Below, one piece after another: positions 12,401 to 23,545 of a stretch of DNA of 64,000 bases. How positions within the stretch are numbered: position 1 is the stretch's first letter; every line of letters begins with the position of its first letter. The position numbers and the translations under genes are program-made. Origin of the DNA: Xenopus tropicalis (lineage: Eukaryota; Chordata; Amphibia; Anura; Pipidae). The stretch lies in assembly GCF_000004195.4 (NCBI RefSeq), contig NC_030684.2:66647892-66711891 (forward strand). The letters run 5' to 3'. Below the pieces are notes generated by a model. The model was not told the DNA's origin and made no database searches. It saw only the letters and a list, made by a program, of their open reading frames with translations.

Positions 12401-15400
12401 TTGGATTTCTTACTATTGGGTGCTATTCTGATATCTACTGGGAGCTGCTATCTTGCTACCTTCCCATTGTTCTGCTGATTGGCTGTTAGGGGGGGGGGCA
12501 GGGAAGGGGGTGATATCACTCCAACTTGCAGCTCAACAGTAAAGTGTGACTGACGTTTATGAGAGCACAGGTAAACTTGTGAAATTTCAAAATTAAACAT
12601 AAAAAATCCATATGTGTTTTTAAAAACAGATTTCAATGCAGGATTCTGATAGAGAAGCTCTATTAACTGATGCGTTGTGGAAAAATGAAATGTTTCCCCA
12701 TGACAGTATTCCTATAAGGTGAAAAGCAGTAGTTTTCTTTGTTTTAAAATTTCATATACTGTATATACTCGAGTATAAGCCTAGTTTTTCAGCACCCAAA
12801 ATGTGCTCAAAAAGTCACCCTCGGCTTATACTCGAGTCAGGCGCCATGAGTCCCTCCAGACTAGCACCCTCTGTCCTTTGTGTGCAAATTAGGCCACCTG
12901 CAACCAGACCCTCCAGTGCCCTGGCCTGCTCCCAAATTTATCTTCATCTACCATCCTCACCTGTCCCATTCTGCACTAGACATTTCACTTTATATTCTAT
13001 ATAAACTATATATAGTTTTGAGGATTTTAACTCTTTGTGTTTTAGCTTGGTTGCTGAGTACTCTTAAGGTATTATTGTTGATAAAATAATTGTTTTTGTT
13101 GACCCTCCACTTACAGAGCTAGTTTACAGTATTTATTTGAAATAAATATTTAAAAACATATACCCCACTGATGCGTCATTTAATGTAATTTTGTTGGTAT
13201 TTATTTTGATGAAACTTAGCAGTAGCTGCTGCATTTCCCCTAGGCTTATACTCGAGTCAATACGTTTTTCCAGTTTTCTTAGGTAAAATTAGGTACCTCG
13301 GCTTATATTCGGATTGGCTTATACTCAAGTATATATGGGTAATACTGCAATTATAATTATATTTCCGTTAGTGAAGTGATCCTTTTTAAATCATATATTT
13401 TGTTTGAAAGTTATGCTGACATTTATTTCTTTCTGACTTGACACCAGTGTTCAGTTGGAAGGGATTCAGACCACTGGCTGTCTTCACATCTTTACAACAA
13501 TTCACATACAGTTGTACCGGCACTCCTTTCATTCACTAAACCATGAAAGTTGGTTTCAGGACACAACAAATCCTTATTATTTGATGATAATATCATTTTA
13601 ACTTGATACTTTTAATGGTTCTGACACTGGATAATGATTTTGGATTTAAGTATTTAAAGAGGAGCACTGTAAAATCAATGTCACAATCAAGAGGCGTTCC
13701 AGCTTGCATTTTGTACAAGTAAGCTGAAAGGATCATCAATACTAAATTAAATACCTAAATAAGGGCATAAAAAATAACATTTTATACTGGGGGTATAGCA
13801 GCAGGCTGGAGAAAAATAATTCATGCAGGCAAATGGAGCTGCTAATCTTTCACCAATGACAAGTGAGGGTTGCTGGAAATATTTTGGAAGTTTGATTCTA
13901 ATGTCAAGGATTTGCTTGGTTAAAATACCTGTCAGATCTGAACCCATTCCGGGAGTTTTTTTGCTTATAAAACACTGTATTATTGACATTGACCCTTTCA
14001 GTAGTTGGTAGTAGAAGGCACCAAGCAATGTAAGTAAAGTCAATCCAACAGATGCAGAGACAGCAAGGATAATGAGAAGGGGCAAACTTGCTATGTGACC
14101 ACACATGTGAGGGATACTTGCCCTGTTGTCTCCAAGCACCCCAACTCAAGGTGCATTACATAGTTAAAGCCAAGTTAAAGACAAGACAGGAACAATGCAG
14201 AACTAGCTGCTAGTGTTTATTGCCACAACATGTTTTAAGCACAATGCTGGCATCACACTTGACAAAGAACATTGTCCTGGAAATATGTTGTGGCAATAAC
14301 ACACTTAGCAGCTAGTTCTCCATTGTCCCTGTCTCCTATTTAATTTGACTTTAACAATGAAAAGAGGCAATGACTGTGTAGAGTTATATACTTAGATTGT
14401 AAGCTCTATGGGACAGGGTATCCTTCCTTTTGTTTCTTTAATGTAACTGTTCTTTGTATTTGTTTGTATTTATTATTGTACCAAATCATTTGTTTTATTA
14501 GTTTACTATTCTGTTGTAAGTGCTGCATACAGTAGGCAGCTACAGTAGGGCTGCGTAAATAAACATATACACACATACAAATACATACATGCAGGCTACA
14601 CCTGTCATCATGCTTCTGATTGCAAAGAAGGAAAAAGCATAGCAGGACCTTGTCATGTATTGTTCATAAGAACGTCAGGAGCATCCAAAAGCACAGTAGA
14701 GAAAAGGAAACTTTCCAAATCAATGCAAACAATATAGTGCTGCAAGACAGAAAAGCGCATCTACGCCTGAAAGTATAGTGAGCAATGTTCCCTCTAACCT
14801 GTGTGTTTGTGCACACGCACACAAATTTTGAGGCCAGCACAAACAAAAATTGCGGTGCGTACAAAGAATTTTGTATTAATTCTGACCTGCGCACACAGTT
14901 TTTAAAAAATGAGCACACAATTGTGCACAGAATACATTGTTGGAGAAGGAATTAGAGGTATTGGACAACTTGTGCTTTTGTCTGCATTAAAGGTATATGT
15001 ATCAAAATGCACACTTTTCACTTTTGTATAGTTGCACTCAGCACCGCTCAGCTGTGCCTATAGATACAGGGGAACTCTGGGGCATCTGCAACCTCCTGAC
15101 AAGGCAGTAGCTCCAGGATTCCTTTTGTGCCCTGCATTAATATGCACATAGCACTTGCACCTAAGAATCAAAGGCAGATGTCACTCACACACCGAACACA
15201 AGAAACATGGACATCCACAAAACTGCATATGATTTTTGTGCGCAGTTGCACAAGTTTCCTGACTTAGATGTAATTGTACCAGACACAGTGCAACAGCACC
15301 AGGCTAAATGCCTGCAAGTGGCCACAGTGATGCTTACATTCTGGAAAAAAAACACTACATTGTGGGGAAAAAACATGGAAATTGAGCTCAAAATTGCACT

Positions 15401-18400
15401 TTCCTCACTGCGTCTGGGGACGTAAATAAGCCCTACAGAGTTTTTTGTTCACTGTACTAAAAAATGTTTGCACCTGTTATTTTGTCTTGCATTAGTAAAT
15501 TAACCCTATAGTTTCAGTCTATTCAGTACTGTTTTGGTAGGCACGGTGGAAGTAAACATTTTCGTAGTAAAATTCTAGTGCATGTATCTGCGTTTGATAT
15601 TAGAGTCTGATAATACATTTTTATACATTAATGGCTAATTACTGACCTTTGCCACAGAGGAGCAGTTAAGTGACAGTTAAAGTTAAAGAATGGAGAAAAA
15701 AATCTGAATTAAAACAAATGCAATCAATGTTTGTTTTAAGAGACTGATTGCAACATGTAGCCTTTGGAAGAACAGGCCTTCCTGACATTCCTTTCTTTGT
15801 GTGGGAACAGTGCCATCAGGAACAGCAATTGTGCATGCAATACTTAACTTATGGCAGTAGGAACTTAGCAGCTCTACAGCTCCCTTCCTAAGCCACAGTG
15901 TCAGTGACCCTTGTGTTAACTGACCATACAGGCAACACATAGTTAGGGGTTGTTAACCCTCTGACTCACTCTGAAAGGGAACTATTGAGCCAAAAGCCTT
16001 GTATTAGCATTCTTACCCCTATATGTAATAAAAGGCACTAAGTTTGCCCAGTAGCAGTAACTCATAGCAACCAATAAGATGGTTGCTTTAAAACAGATGA
16101 CCAGTAAAATCTACTTGCTGATTGGATGCTATGGGTTATTGCTCCTGGGCAAACTTTGTGCCTTTTACTACATAACCTCAAGTGCTAAACAGAAAATTCA
16201 TGTAAATTGCCAAAGTACTCTGTAGAATCCTTTTTGAGGTTAGACTTCTAGAAAATGTTTTAAAACATTGCAGTAATGGAAGCTGTTAATAAATTTGCAG
16301 ATTTACAGGAAGAAATTAATATCCTTCCTAAGAAGGAAGGCAAACAAAACTGTGTAAATCTGTTGCACAACTGTAATAAGCGGATCTGGGAAAGGTTTTC
16401 CATTGCTTAGCAACTGACTGATTAATTCTTCTCACTTGATGTCAGGCCATTCAGTTGTAGCGTTTATTTGCTCGATCCACTGTAAGAATTTAAGGTGTAT
16501 CTGCTTAATAGGTCTGTTTTGGTGCAGAAGATGCCATGCAGATTATTACAGTTGGTTAGCTAAGCCTGCGTTTCATATAGCCATAGAAATCAGTGATCCT
16601 TCTCTGTGCTTTGTATGGTGCTCTAAGTACTGTTCAATATGGTACTGTGAAAGTTTGAAAGGAAAATAGAATCATTGTCAATGATTAACTAGGCAATGAA
16701 TAAACATATAGAGCTCAGTCTGCCATTCATTGACCAGTGATTAAAAAAACCCCTTTGCTTTAAAACAAATATTTTTCAATTGATGGATGATGATACAGAG
16801 ATTGTCTTTTGGGTGAGTAATTGTACTACTGGAAGACAACATTATTTGCCATTCTTTCGCAAAGAAAATAGTCTGATAAGCTGAACTAAAGCTCACCATA
16901 CACAGACCTTTACAAAGTCAGGGGGGGGAGTCTTAAAAGTAACTTTTTACTTCCAGGTTATTGGGATAAGGAGAACAGAGCAAATAAAAAAATGCCTTGT
17001 TTATGGTAAACAATTGCTAGATACAAGAGTTGCAACACAGTTTGCTTAAAGTATTTAACCTATTTATTCAGCCACCGAAAGCAGAAAAAAAATAAAAGGG
17101 ACAACGGGACAAGCCTCCCTTTGTCATACCTTGTTTATGGCTAAAAAAATGTACATTCTTTACAGTAGGAATCTTTCATAACCTCAGCAATCTGCCCCAC
17201 CTACACCCAGACCTTTGTGGTCTTTTCTACAAGTTTTAAATATATTTGGTCTTGGTTAGCTATCCCCCTGGTTCATGATTGCCCGAGCTGCTGTGGGTGC
17301 TTCCTGGGCAGGCTCTAGTGCAGATCTATACATTCTGTGCATCACCAGTGATCTCACCAACAAAAAAAAACTAAACCGTTTCCCAGGTAATACATTCACT
17401 AGCCAATATATCATATATGTCTTTAATTTAAGAAAATGTCATTGTTTTAGTGCGTTAAGTGCAAATAAAAACTAAAGAGCCTAGGTTGCCATTATGCTGC
17501 ACACTTTTTTGTTTATGTTGTGCTGGATTCCGTTGTTTATTATTTTTATTAAAATGTAATAATATAAAGCAACAATATATTTTGCATACTGAACAATAAA
17601 TAGCTGTAAAAAGTGGGTGTAAAAAGGGCCCTGCCCCACAGAGCTTGCAATGTTAAAGGAGAAGGAGTATAAGGCATAATGTGTGACATTCCTTTTTTGA
17701 TAGATTTATACACAAATACAGTCATACCTCCTCCATTCTTGTATGCAAGATAGGGAAATCTCCAGACATTGCCCAGACCCACAGCATAGCCGATCATTGA
17801 AAGAAGGTAGTCTGATTTTTTGGACCAATTTCCTCTCTCCTTGTTTTCATCACCACTGCCAGAATGGGATTCCTAAAATAAAAAATACATGCAAAAGTAA
17901 TATAAATCATATTAAGGACAATACCTATGTAATGGTTATTTCTTCTAATACACATCTTTGATCATATATGGAAGATTTAAACTATGAGGTGAGACTGTCG
18001 AGGTTGGGGTTGTTTTCTCTGGAAAAGAGGCGCTTGCGAGGGGACATGATTACTCTGTACAAGTACATTAGAGGGGATTATAGGCAGTTGGGGGATGTTC
18101 TTTTTTCCCATAAAAACAATCAACGCACCAGAGGCCACTCCTTTAGATTAGAGGAACGGAGCTTCCATTTGAAGCAGTGTAGGTGGTTTTTCACGGTGAG
18201 GGCATTGAGGTTGTGGAATGCCCTTCCTAGTGATGTGGTAATGGCAGATTCTGTTAATGCCTTTAAGAGGGGCCTGGATGAGTTCTTGAACAATCAGAAT
18301 ATCCAAGGCTATTGTGATACTAATATCTACAGTTAGTATTAGTGGTTGTATTTATAGTGTATGTATGTGAGTGTATAGATTGGTAGGTGTGGGTTAGGTG

Positions 18401-21400
18401 TGCTGGGTTTACTTGGATGGGTTGAACTTGATGGACACTGGTCTTTTTTTTCAACCCTATGTAACTATATCTCATCATCGTCAATCTAGGGAAGGTATCA
18501 TCACATCATGAATTTCATGATATTCTGAGTAAATGTATTTTACTAATAGCTGGTATATTTATCACTATAAGATGCAGTCTGTATAGCAAGCAAAACCAAC
18601 AATATTTATGGCAAGTCCTGCACGTTTTTTTTTATAACAGCAATTAAAATCTTTTTTGTTAAACACAAATGAATAACAAGTTACGGTATGTTAAAATAGG
18701 TGAGTGCTATTTACCCTTTAATAAAACAAACAAAAAAAATAAAGAAATACACATTTGTTGACCCTTTAATAAAGTGTCTGGACAACCTATTGTCATGAAT
18801 CAAGCTGAATCCATCTAGTCTTTGCATGTGATAAAAAAAATGATTTAAATCACAAGCCCCAAGTTGGTGACAAAATTCTATTATCACTTAAATATGGGAG
18901 ATAAAATGTAGATGATTAAATCAATGCATAGACAGATGAAGATGATAAAAAGCAGTCACCAATAGGCCATGAACCAGTAGCTTGGAACTCCAGGGTGACC
19001 CTGCCATCCCCCATCATCAGTATAGCACCAGATCACTTCAATGTACCACCCCTATTCAGGACAGTTTGCACCATGCTCCTTATGTTATCTTCACCTTGGT
19101 TACTACAAGCTGCCCTGAACATCCTGACTCCTTCCAGAGAGCCTTACCTACTACCAAGGAAGTATCTCCTTAAGCACTGGGGTGTATTTACTAAGATTGG
19201 AGATAAATATGTCGGTGATGTTGCCCTTAGCAAACCAATCAGATTTTTTCTTTTGATTTTTAACTTGTAGGTGACTGTTCAAATCTACAAAGTAATTGCT
19301 AATTGGTGATATTAATCTCCAATCTTAGCAAACACACCCCTAAATCATTACCAGTAAAACTAATGAATATTAAGTATATACATACTGAGTGGAAACTGTG
19401 CATTGTGAAAATGACTTTGTGAAAAGTTCATTTGCTTTAGACCTATAACTTCTATATGTCCCAATGAATGTAATAACCTCAGTGTATAAGATTTGTTAAC
19501 AGGCCAACTGGATCAGTTTACTTCATTTACCTCAGAGCATTGCAAAATTTGGAAAACACAGGCAGGTAAAATCAACCAGTTTGAGTAAAGTGACCAACCT
19601 CTACCCTTTTATTTGCCAATTGTTAATATGGTAAATCCACTTACCATATTTAAACATTTAAACACATTGGTGTAGTTATACAAACATTGACTAGAGTGCC
19701 TGGCTTCGGCCAGATCTGGTTATTTGGGCAAATGCTAAAAGATCTGATCTAGGTCTGTACTGACCAAATTCTGCCCACATAAAGAAACCGACTAGTACGT
19801 ATTCCCTTAAATCTAGTGATAATACATGGCCAAGTGTTTACACCAAAAACATAAAATTCACAAGTACCATTGCAAAATAATTATAATAATGAGAAAGCTA
19901 AGGGAAATTTTAAAAAGTGAAGCAGATAAACTGATACAGTAGCCTATTATGGGGTCCTTAACAACAGATGGCGTTTATTCAGATGTTATTTACTCAGTAC
20001 AAATAGTTAGCTATTAAATTTTCACACGTTAAAGTGTAAGTGCATTCACCAGAATAAAAATAAAAAATCTGTTCTTCCTAACTAGAAAGACTCAAAGAAT
20101 CAAGGTCATTTGCCTCACCTTTAAATGAGATGCAGGAATGCATTTCCACATTCCTTTGCTGATCCTAATAGACCATATTTTAATTAGTTGCAATCACTGC
20201 ATTTTTAAAAACTATTGGCTTTAAACATTGCATTGAAGCATGTAAAAGGCAGGTACTGATACTGACACTACCTATTCAGCCAAATAAGGCTCTGATAGAG
20301 ATGAAACAGTATTCATGTATAAAAGACATAGCTATAACAACACAATGACTATAATAACTCTGCTATTAAAGACTGTTGGAGAGGAGGTATGATCTGTATA
20401 TAGAAACTCTTGCATTATATCATATTAAGCAATGCTATTAGAGAAGGTAAGAGACGTAACTATATTAAAAGGCAAGGCTAAAGCTGTAGGTTGTTATTTG
20501 AGATTTTTATAGAGACCCTAATACATATTATGGGCATGAGAACAGTTCACTTACCGTTGAAGGGTTTCCTTGATAGAAATCAAAGAAAAATTATCTATAT
20601 ACAGACATGCATAGGTATGTACCACAGGATACTGTGACTGGTAGCCCCATTTATATCACCAGCTTGGTCAGTTCCAATTTACCTAAAGGTGTTATAGTTT
20701 ATTTAGAGGGAAGTGATAAGAGTGCAGAGAGACTGCTGTCAATGATGTGTAATGTCTGCCGTACACACATATTTAGGTGTGCAGTTTTAACTGAATGCTC
20801 CACAGTCACAGACAATGCAATCCCTTACTAAAGATGATCCTGCCATTACCCCATTTCTTACTCATATATTCACTTCCTCTCTAGCTTCTGGTACTTTCCC
20901 ATTTTTATTCACGCAGGTCTGTGCCAAGCCCATTCTTAAAAAGGCTACACTGGACCCATCCTGTCTATCTATCGCCTTGTGTCTCTCTTAGAACTAGCAT
21001 CTAAACTCTTGGAACACACAAGTGCAAGATCCCTAAGGGGCATACGAGTTTGCCTTTTTAGTGCTCACTTAGAGGGCATTTGCACACATGTTTATTTCTG
21101 TTCTTTGCACTGAGCACCATATCAAAAATCTGCGACTGCTGACTAATGCAGTCTGTGCTTTATAAGGGAAGGGAGCCATAGTTGATTGCAGACTTTTTTT
21201 TTGCACCATGCACACTGCATGGTACATTGTAAATGAGCCATCTTATTTGACTAAATATCACATATACAGATGACATCAGATATTATAGACACCCCTTCAC
21301 TAACCACTGACATTCAGGCGCAGATCTCTAGTTGCCCCCTAGCTTTCCCTTGAGCACGTGTACACAAAGTGGAGATCCGGGCAAAAAACGTGAAAGCAGG

Positions 21401-22915
21401 CATTTTCAGGCTCGACCTCCACTCTCAGCACTAGCAGAGACACATTTTTATTTAAAAAAACGAATATTCGGCTCTTAAAGTTATCAGAGGTGGCTTTTTG
21501 CTGCTCATGGTTGCCCCCTGATGATTTTACAGTGCAGACAAATGGATCTGCAGAATGACACGGATCCACTTCTCTCAGCAGAAAAAACTCCATATACCCT
21601 TGGTCCTAAAGTCATTCCACTCCAACCTGACCTTTCCCATCCTTTTACCACAGATGGCATGCCAATTAACACTGTTGATTCTGCATGCTGCCTGGGGTTT
21701 ATATTTGACCAGACCCTATCTTTTTCTTAGATCCTCTCAAATCCCAAAATAGGAGTTTGTCTGTTGACCCACTATAATAGGTGTGTAGAACATGTAAACT
21801 CTTAGTTGGATTGCACTTTGGGATACATTTAATTAAAGCATGCATGTGTTAAAGATTGTAGCTTTTTTTAGAGGGATGAACAGGAGTGTTCACTGGGTAT
21901 TAAATTTTTTGAAATACTAGACGAGAACATATTTTTAATGCTTCTACATAGAAAAGATATATATGGGTCTGAGATTGGGTTTACAAAGCTTTACGTGAAT
22001 CCACTCATTTACAACTGAGCCTCCAAGCTACGGTCCAAACTAAACCAAAGTCCAGATCACTGTATAGCAACATAACTGGGAAAATGGTTGATGACTACAC
22101 TTTCAAGGTAAGATGAGGACACTACAGAGGTCCTTGTGCAATTAGAGGTTCATGGGCTATTATATTGGTAGGTATCAGTAGCGAATTCCATACATATTTC
22201 TTTAAATGGTTACTTGACCAACTGCAGATTGAAACAATGTTTGACAGTAATGAAAGACCAACATAAATGTGTGTGTGTACTCAAGTGTGTGAGTGTAAAA
22301 CTTAATAAAATGCAACTTAACAAATTATTGAAAATGATCCATTTTTTGTGTTTAGTTGTTATAATCATCAAGCTGGCCAGCACATCCTGCAACGAAAGTC
22401 CACTAATCTGATGGCGCTACAGGTTGCCATGTCCAGTTAAATGGAACATTTATGTTTGTATTCCTTTTGTTTGTTTTATTCATTTTGCTTGAAATGTTGA
22501 GCAAACTATACTGGCACTGATATATATAACTTGCCACAGAGAGGGCCTTTTTAATTAGCTAAGTTTTTTGTGCAACGTGCTTTGTAGTTATTCTAGTTAA
22601 TTGCAAAAACTGTGCACAGTAACAGACCATTTTTAATGTATTAATGCTAACAGTGAAAACTACTACATGATTATGCTGCACGGCAGAACTCTTGCTGGAT
22701 CAAAATCTCATAATCTATAAATGCAACTCCATCTGCAATTTATTTAATTACACACTGCAATTGTTGAAGACAATATTTTAAATATTAATAACAATTCAAA
22801 ATGCTTATTTGCCAGAAAAACATACTAAAAGTGGTGCATTAAAAAGAATAAAACTTACTTGCTTCACATCCTTAGAACTATTTTGACAGCATGTTAAAAT
22901 GTGATTTAATCCCAT
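2686..22915 (-). CDS. slc6a14: Gene B: second SLC6A14-type transporter, exons 1-8 only (3' part outside window)
   Basis: Coding exons (minus strand): 22915-22859, 17872-17728, 10641-10510, 8178-8017, 6212-6080, 4943-4811, 4573-4433, 2914-2686. These 1132 nt encode about 377 residues, through TM7, with open frames, canonical splice sites and the same phases as gene A. Exons 2, 3, 4, 6, 7 and 8 have exactly the same lengths as in A. The function expected is Na+/Cl--coupled amino-acid uptake, as for A. Exons 9-14 are not present in bases 1-2685, so intron 8 continues off the left edge. The symbol is by family; which copy deserves the slc6a14 name cannot be decided here. I see no stop or frameshift suggesting a pseudogene. 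Confidence 0.9.
3600..4412 (-). mobile_element. Non-autonomous hAT-like element with internal satellite, copy 1
   Basis: It starts CAGTGCTGTCC and ends GTTGGACAGCACTG. It is flanked by a perfect 8-bp duplication GTGTAGAG (3592-3599 and 4413-4420). CAG-type inverted termini and 8-bp duplications are the hallmark of hAT transposons. No transposase is present. Compared with the copy at 30817, about 28 bp near the left end are missing. Strand is arbitrary. It inserts immediately beside exon 7 of gene B. Confidence 0.85.
4003..4232. repeat. 34-bp tandem array inside hAT-like copy 1
   Basis: About seven units of a 34-bp repeat (GGCAGCATAGGGCAGGCAGA followed by GTATGGCACACACA), the central units nearly identical. 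Because 34 is not a multiple of 3, translation cycles through three frames. This gives spurious Cys-rich open frames on the minus strand. Confidence 0.93.
4433..4573 (-). CDS. slc6a14: Gene B exon 7: TM5 and extracellular loop 3
   Basis: A 141-nt, phase 0 to phase 0 exon encoding [26 protein letters not shown] and a [12 protein letters not shown] end. One sequon (NIT) is present. Donor GTATGT. A hAT-like element with its 8-bp duplication starts 13 bp into the following intron. Confidence 0.92.
4811..4943 (-). CDS. slc6a14: Gene B exon 6: TM4
   Basis: A 133-nt exon, phase 2 to phase 0: [20 protein letters not shown], then [20 protein letters not shown] and KSSGK. It differs from the A exon at only a few residues. 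The following intron 6 is only 237 bp here, against 7 kb in A. Confidence 0.93.
5344..5545 (-). mobile_element. CR1-like 3'-end fragment
   Basis: On the minus strand it ends with the conserved TTGAACTTGATGGAC and TTTTTTCAACCC tail of Xenopus CR1 copies, followed by repeats of ACTATGTT. It includes an A-rich run and TCCAGGGACTGGTCCGAT. Only untranslated 3' sequence is present. It lies in intron 5 of gene B. Confidence 0.65.
5546..5670. repeat. 41-bp tandem repeat, about 3 units
   Basis: Three adjacent copies of a unit starting TACTGAGAGCTATCTCCCAT and ending TGTATTCCCTCACTTG. The first copy differs by a few bases and the third has a changed end. It adjoins the CR1-like 3' end. Confidence 0.85.
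5723..5887 (+). repeat. Perfect 38-bp inverted repeat enclosing a hammerhead-like motif
   Basis: Arms 5723-5760 and 5850-5887 are perfect reverse complements (left arm begins AACAGGCATGGAATGACAGC). The 89-nt spacer has CTGACGA (5771-5777), a 6-bp AGTTCC/GGAACT hairpin and GAAAC (5796-5800), then GTTGGTCGAAATAAACC. CTGANGA-hairpin-GAAA is the core layout of hammerhead ribozymes, which are known in Penelope-like retroelements. One extra A before the hairpin and a weak outer stem make activity uncertain. Confidence 0.7.
6080..6212 (-). CDS. slc6a14: Gene B exon 5: glycosylated extracellular loop 2
   Basis: A 133-nt exon, phase 1 to phase 2, one codon shorter than in A. Four N-glycosylation sequons are visible (NVS, NNT, and NLT twice), and it ends DLPSKQYW. 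This exon and exon 1 are the most divergent between the two copies. Confidence 0.88.
8017..8178 (-). CDS. slc6a14: Gene B exon 4: TM3 and start of extracellular loop 2
   Basis: A 162-nt exon, phase 1 to phase 1. TM3 has [29 protein letters not shown] carries the loop-2 Cys pair. Donor GTGAGT. Confidence 0.93.
8560..8652 (-). mobile_element. CR1-like 3'-end fragment
   Basis: A short copy of the same 3' end as at 5344 (GTAAGTTGGGTTGAAAAAAG, GTCCATCAAGTTCAACC, TAACCTGCCTAACTACTAGT). It is 5' truncated and lies in intron 3 of gene B. Confidence 0.65.
10510..10641 (-). CDS. slc6a14: Gene B exon 3: TM2
   Basis: A 132-nt exon, phase 1 to phase 1, encoding [20 protein letters not shown] and [18 protein letters not shown]. 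Acceptor CTGTAG, donor GTAACA. It lies at the end of a 7.1-kb intron 2. Confidence 0.92.
10780..11029. mobile_element. MITE with AGTAATGAGCAAAT / ATTTGCTCATCACTA ends
   Basis: Terminal inverted repeats read AGTAATGAGCAAAT on the left and ATTTGCTCATCACTAAG on the right, with TTACTAGT on both sides. The interior is rich in poly-T and GCGAAA motifs. A partial relative begins near 49646 (CTAGTGATGAGTGA). Confidence 0.65.
11858..12110. mobile_element. TACAGGTA-family MITE, degraded left end
   Basis: Shares CTAAAAATCATTTAAACATT, AATAAACC, TTGTTTTGCCTCCAA and the TTTCTGGATAACAGGTTTCC end with the complete members at 27297-27601 and 58888-59219. The left terminal repeat is not recognisable. Confidence 0.6.
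12757..13341 (+). mobile_element. TACCGTATATACTCGAG-family element, copy 2
   Basis: A shorter copy with the same left end (TACTGTATATACTCGAG, then TAAGCC and TTTTTCAGCAC) and the same right end (AGGTACCTCGGCTTATATTC, then a degraded TIR ATATATGGGTA). It shares the GAAACTTAGCAGTAGC and TAGGCTTATACTCGAGTCAA blocks with copy 1. It lies in intron 2 of gene B. Confidence 0.78.
14166..14354. repeat. Imperfect inverted repeat of about 70-bp arms
   Basis: Left arm 14166-14235 and right arm 14281-14354 share, as reverse complements, GAACTAGCTGCTA and TTATTGCCACAACAT blocks with small indels. The short spacer holds TTGACAAAGAACATTGTCC and then GGAAATATGTTG. This loosely resembles the CTGACGA...GAAACGTTG spacer of the 5723-5887 element. 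Confidence 0.65.
16019..16178. mobile_element. MITE with TGTAATAAAAGGCACTAAG ends, copy 1
   Basis: Left GTAATAAAAGGCACTAAGTT with TTGCCCAGTAGCAG is repeated in reverse at the right as CTGGGCAAAC...TTGTGCCTTTTACTAC. The two halves fold into a long hairpin. A second copy lies at 39134-39260. Confidence 0.7.
17728..17872 (-). CDS. slc6a14: Gene B exon 2: N-terminal tail and TM1
   Basis: A 145-nt exon, phase 0 to phase 1. [18 protein letters not shown] precedes TM1 ([20 protein letters not shown]). It begins ESHSG where gene A has GTHVES, so the first residues have diverged while the DENKERGNW core is kept. A CR1 fragment starts about 95 bp upstream of this exon. Confidence 0.93.
17966..18469 (+). 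mobile_element. 5'-truncated CR1 LINE, C-terminal coding end and 3' UTR
   Basis: An open frame from 17968 to 18336 encodes the C-terminal end of a CR1 ORF2 ([31 protein letters not shown]), ending CDTNIYS. It is followed by the typical 3' end with GGGTTGAACTTGATGGACAC and CAACCCTATGTAACTAT. It is almost identical to the copy at 39421-40454, so it is fairly young. It lies in intron 1 of gene B. Confidence 0.85.
19179..19340. mobile_element. MITE with GGGGTGTATTTACTAAGATT ends
   Basis: Left end GGGGTGTATTTACTAAGATT then GGAGATAAATAT. The right end has ATTAATCTCCAATCTTAGCA and ACACACCCC. It is one of several short elements in the window with G-run ends followed by (T)TTACTAA- or ATTTATC-like sequence. 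Confidence 0.65.
20830..21740 (+). mobile_element. Decayed L2-like LINE ORF2 fragment
   Basis: Translation of 20850-21010 gives reverse-transcriptase-like text ([23 protein letters not shown], then a broken ISL...LLEHT stretch). Around 21262 there is a YTDDI trace of the YADD box. At 21575-21730 there is [18 protein letters not shown], like the L2/CR1-group segment after the RT core. The frame is broken and unrelated repeat DNA intervenes at about 21310-21540. Confidence 0.55.
22859..22915 (-). CDS. slc6a14: Gene B exon 1: start codon and N-terminus
   Basis: It encodes 19 residues, [19 protein letters not shown], before a GTAAGT donor in phase 0. It aligns with gene A exon 1 (MG at the start, a CC pair in the middle, SKD near the end) but is one codon shorter. 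The ATG has A at -3 and G at +4. The exon is too short for an ORF scan and was found by its resemblance to the A exon and by the donor site. Confidence 0.8.
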
Positions 22916-23026
22916 ATTCCAAGTTGCAATAAAAATTCTGGTATTAGTCTTCTTTTCAGTGTCCCACTATAACACTGTTGAGTTGTACTGTTTTGCTTTC
23001 AGTTATTATTGTAGTACCAAGGTGTG

Positions 23027-23034
23027 TATATAAA
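23027..23034 (-). promoter_or_regulatory. Candidate TATA element of gene B
   Basis: TTTATATA on the minus strand, 112-119 nt upstream of gene B's ATG. A G-rich GGGAGGAGCC lies about 20 bp further upstream. The geometry resembles gene A's promoter (TATA, then roughly 110-145 nt to ATG, with GC-rich DNA just above). It is AT-rich DNA, so chance matches are likely. Confidence 0.35.
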
Positions 23035-23214
23035 GCATTTGAGTATCTGGCTCCTCCCAGAGCCTGAATGCTGGTAGTTAATATAAAACGACTGTAGCAG
23101 GCAGTGCACTGCATGATCTTCTCTTACTCTTTTTTGCAGAGAAGATTAAAGATTTGAATTAGATAAAGGGAAAATGTTGCATGGTTTATAAATGTATAGT
23201 AACCTTCTACAACC

Positions 23215-23545
23215 ACTTTTGTAGAAAGAAGTAAAGTACCAAACTGAAGGTGGGCTACAATCTTTCCTGTAAAAAAATGACATTATGTATTTCTAGGCGG
23301 CAATGCATTAGAAAGTGATTTTGTAATATCTAGCAAATAAATAGTTTTTTTGCAAAAAGGTGTTGAGTTTAGTCTGTGTAAGTAAACTCATATGCAGTCC
23401 ACATTTTCTTCAGTTTATAAATGTCAGATTTGGCCAGGCCAGTGTGAAAATGTTGCCTTCTTGTTTGCATGTATTTAATTGTGTTGGCTAATTGGTAATA
23501 TTGTCTGATTCAAGCCAGAAATGTTTGTATGAGTGTGGGCTGCAT
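23215..23545 (+). repeat. Local duplication, left copy
   Basis: Starts ACTTTTGTAGAAAGAAGTAA and ends near GTGTGGGCTGCAT. The right copy at 23671-24436 has the same order of blocks with a few substitutions, and is interrupted by a MITE. The duplication begins only about 180 bp upstream of gene B's TATA-like element. Confidence 0.85.

Larger units (their letters stand above)
10642..17727. other. Gene B intron 2 (7.1 kb), repeats only
   Basis: Holds a MITE at 10780-11029, a MITE remnant at 11858-12110, an inverted-repeat DNA element at 12757-13341, an inverted-repeat pair at 14166-14354, a SINE/LINE-like 3' tail around 14393-14560 (TTAGATTGTAAGCTCTATGG), and a MITE at 16019-16178. The remainder, including 14600-16000 and 16180-17700, shows no gene or repeat I can name. 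Confidence 0.6.
17873..22858. other. Gene B intron 1 (5.0 kb)
   Basis: Holds the CR1 fragment at 17966-18469, a MITE at 19179-19340 and an L2-like fragment at 20830-21740. A repeat around 21400-21530 recurs near 26780-26860 (GGCTCTTAAAGTTATCAGAG, GTGGCTTTTTGCTGC). Nothing identifiable at about 19350-20820. Confidence 0.55.

Noticed and set aside
20549..20610. Possible gene B exon 1 ending at the GTAAGTG donor near 20554
   Set aside because: The frame upstream is short with a stop, and no similarity to gene A exon 1. The exon at 22859-22915 fits in phase and sequence.
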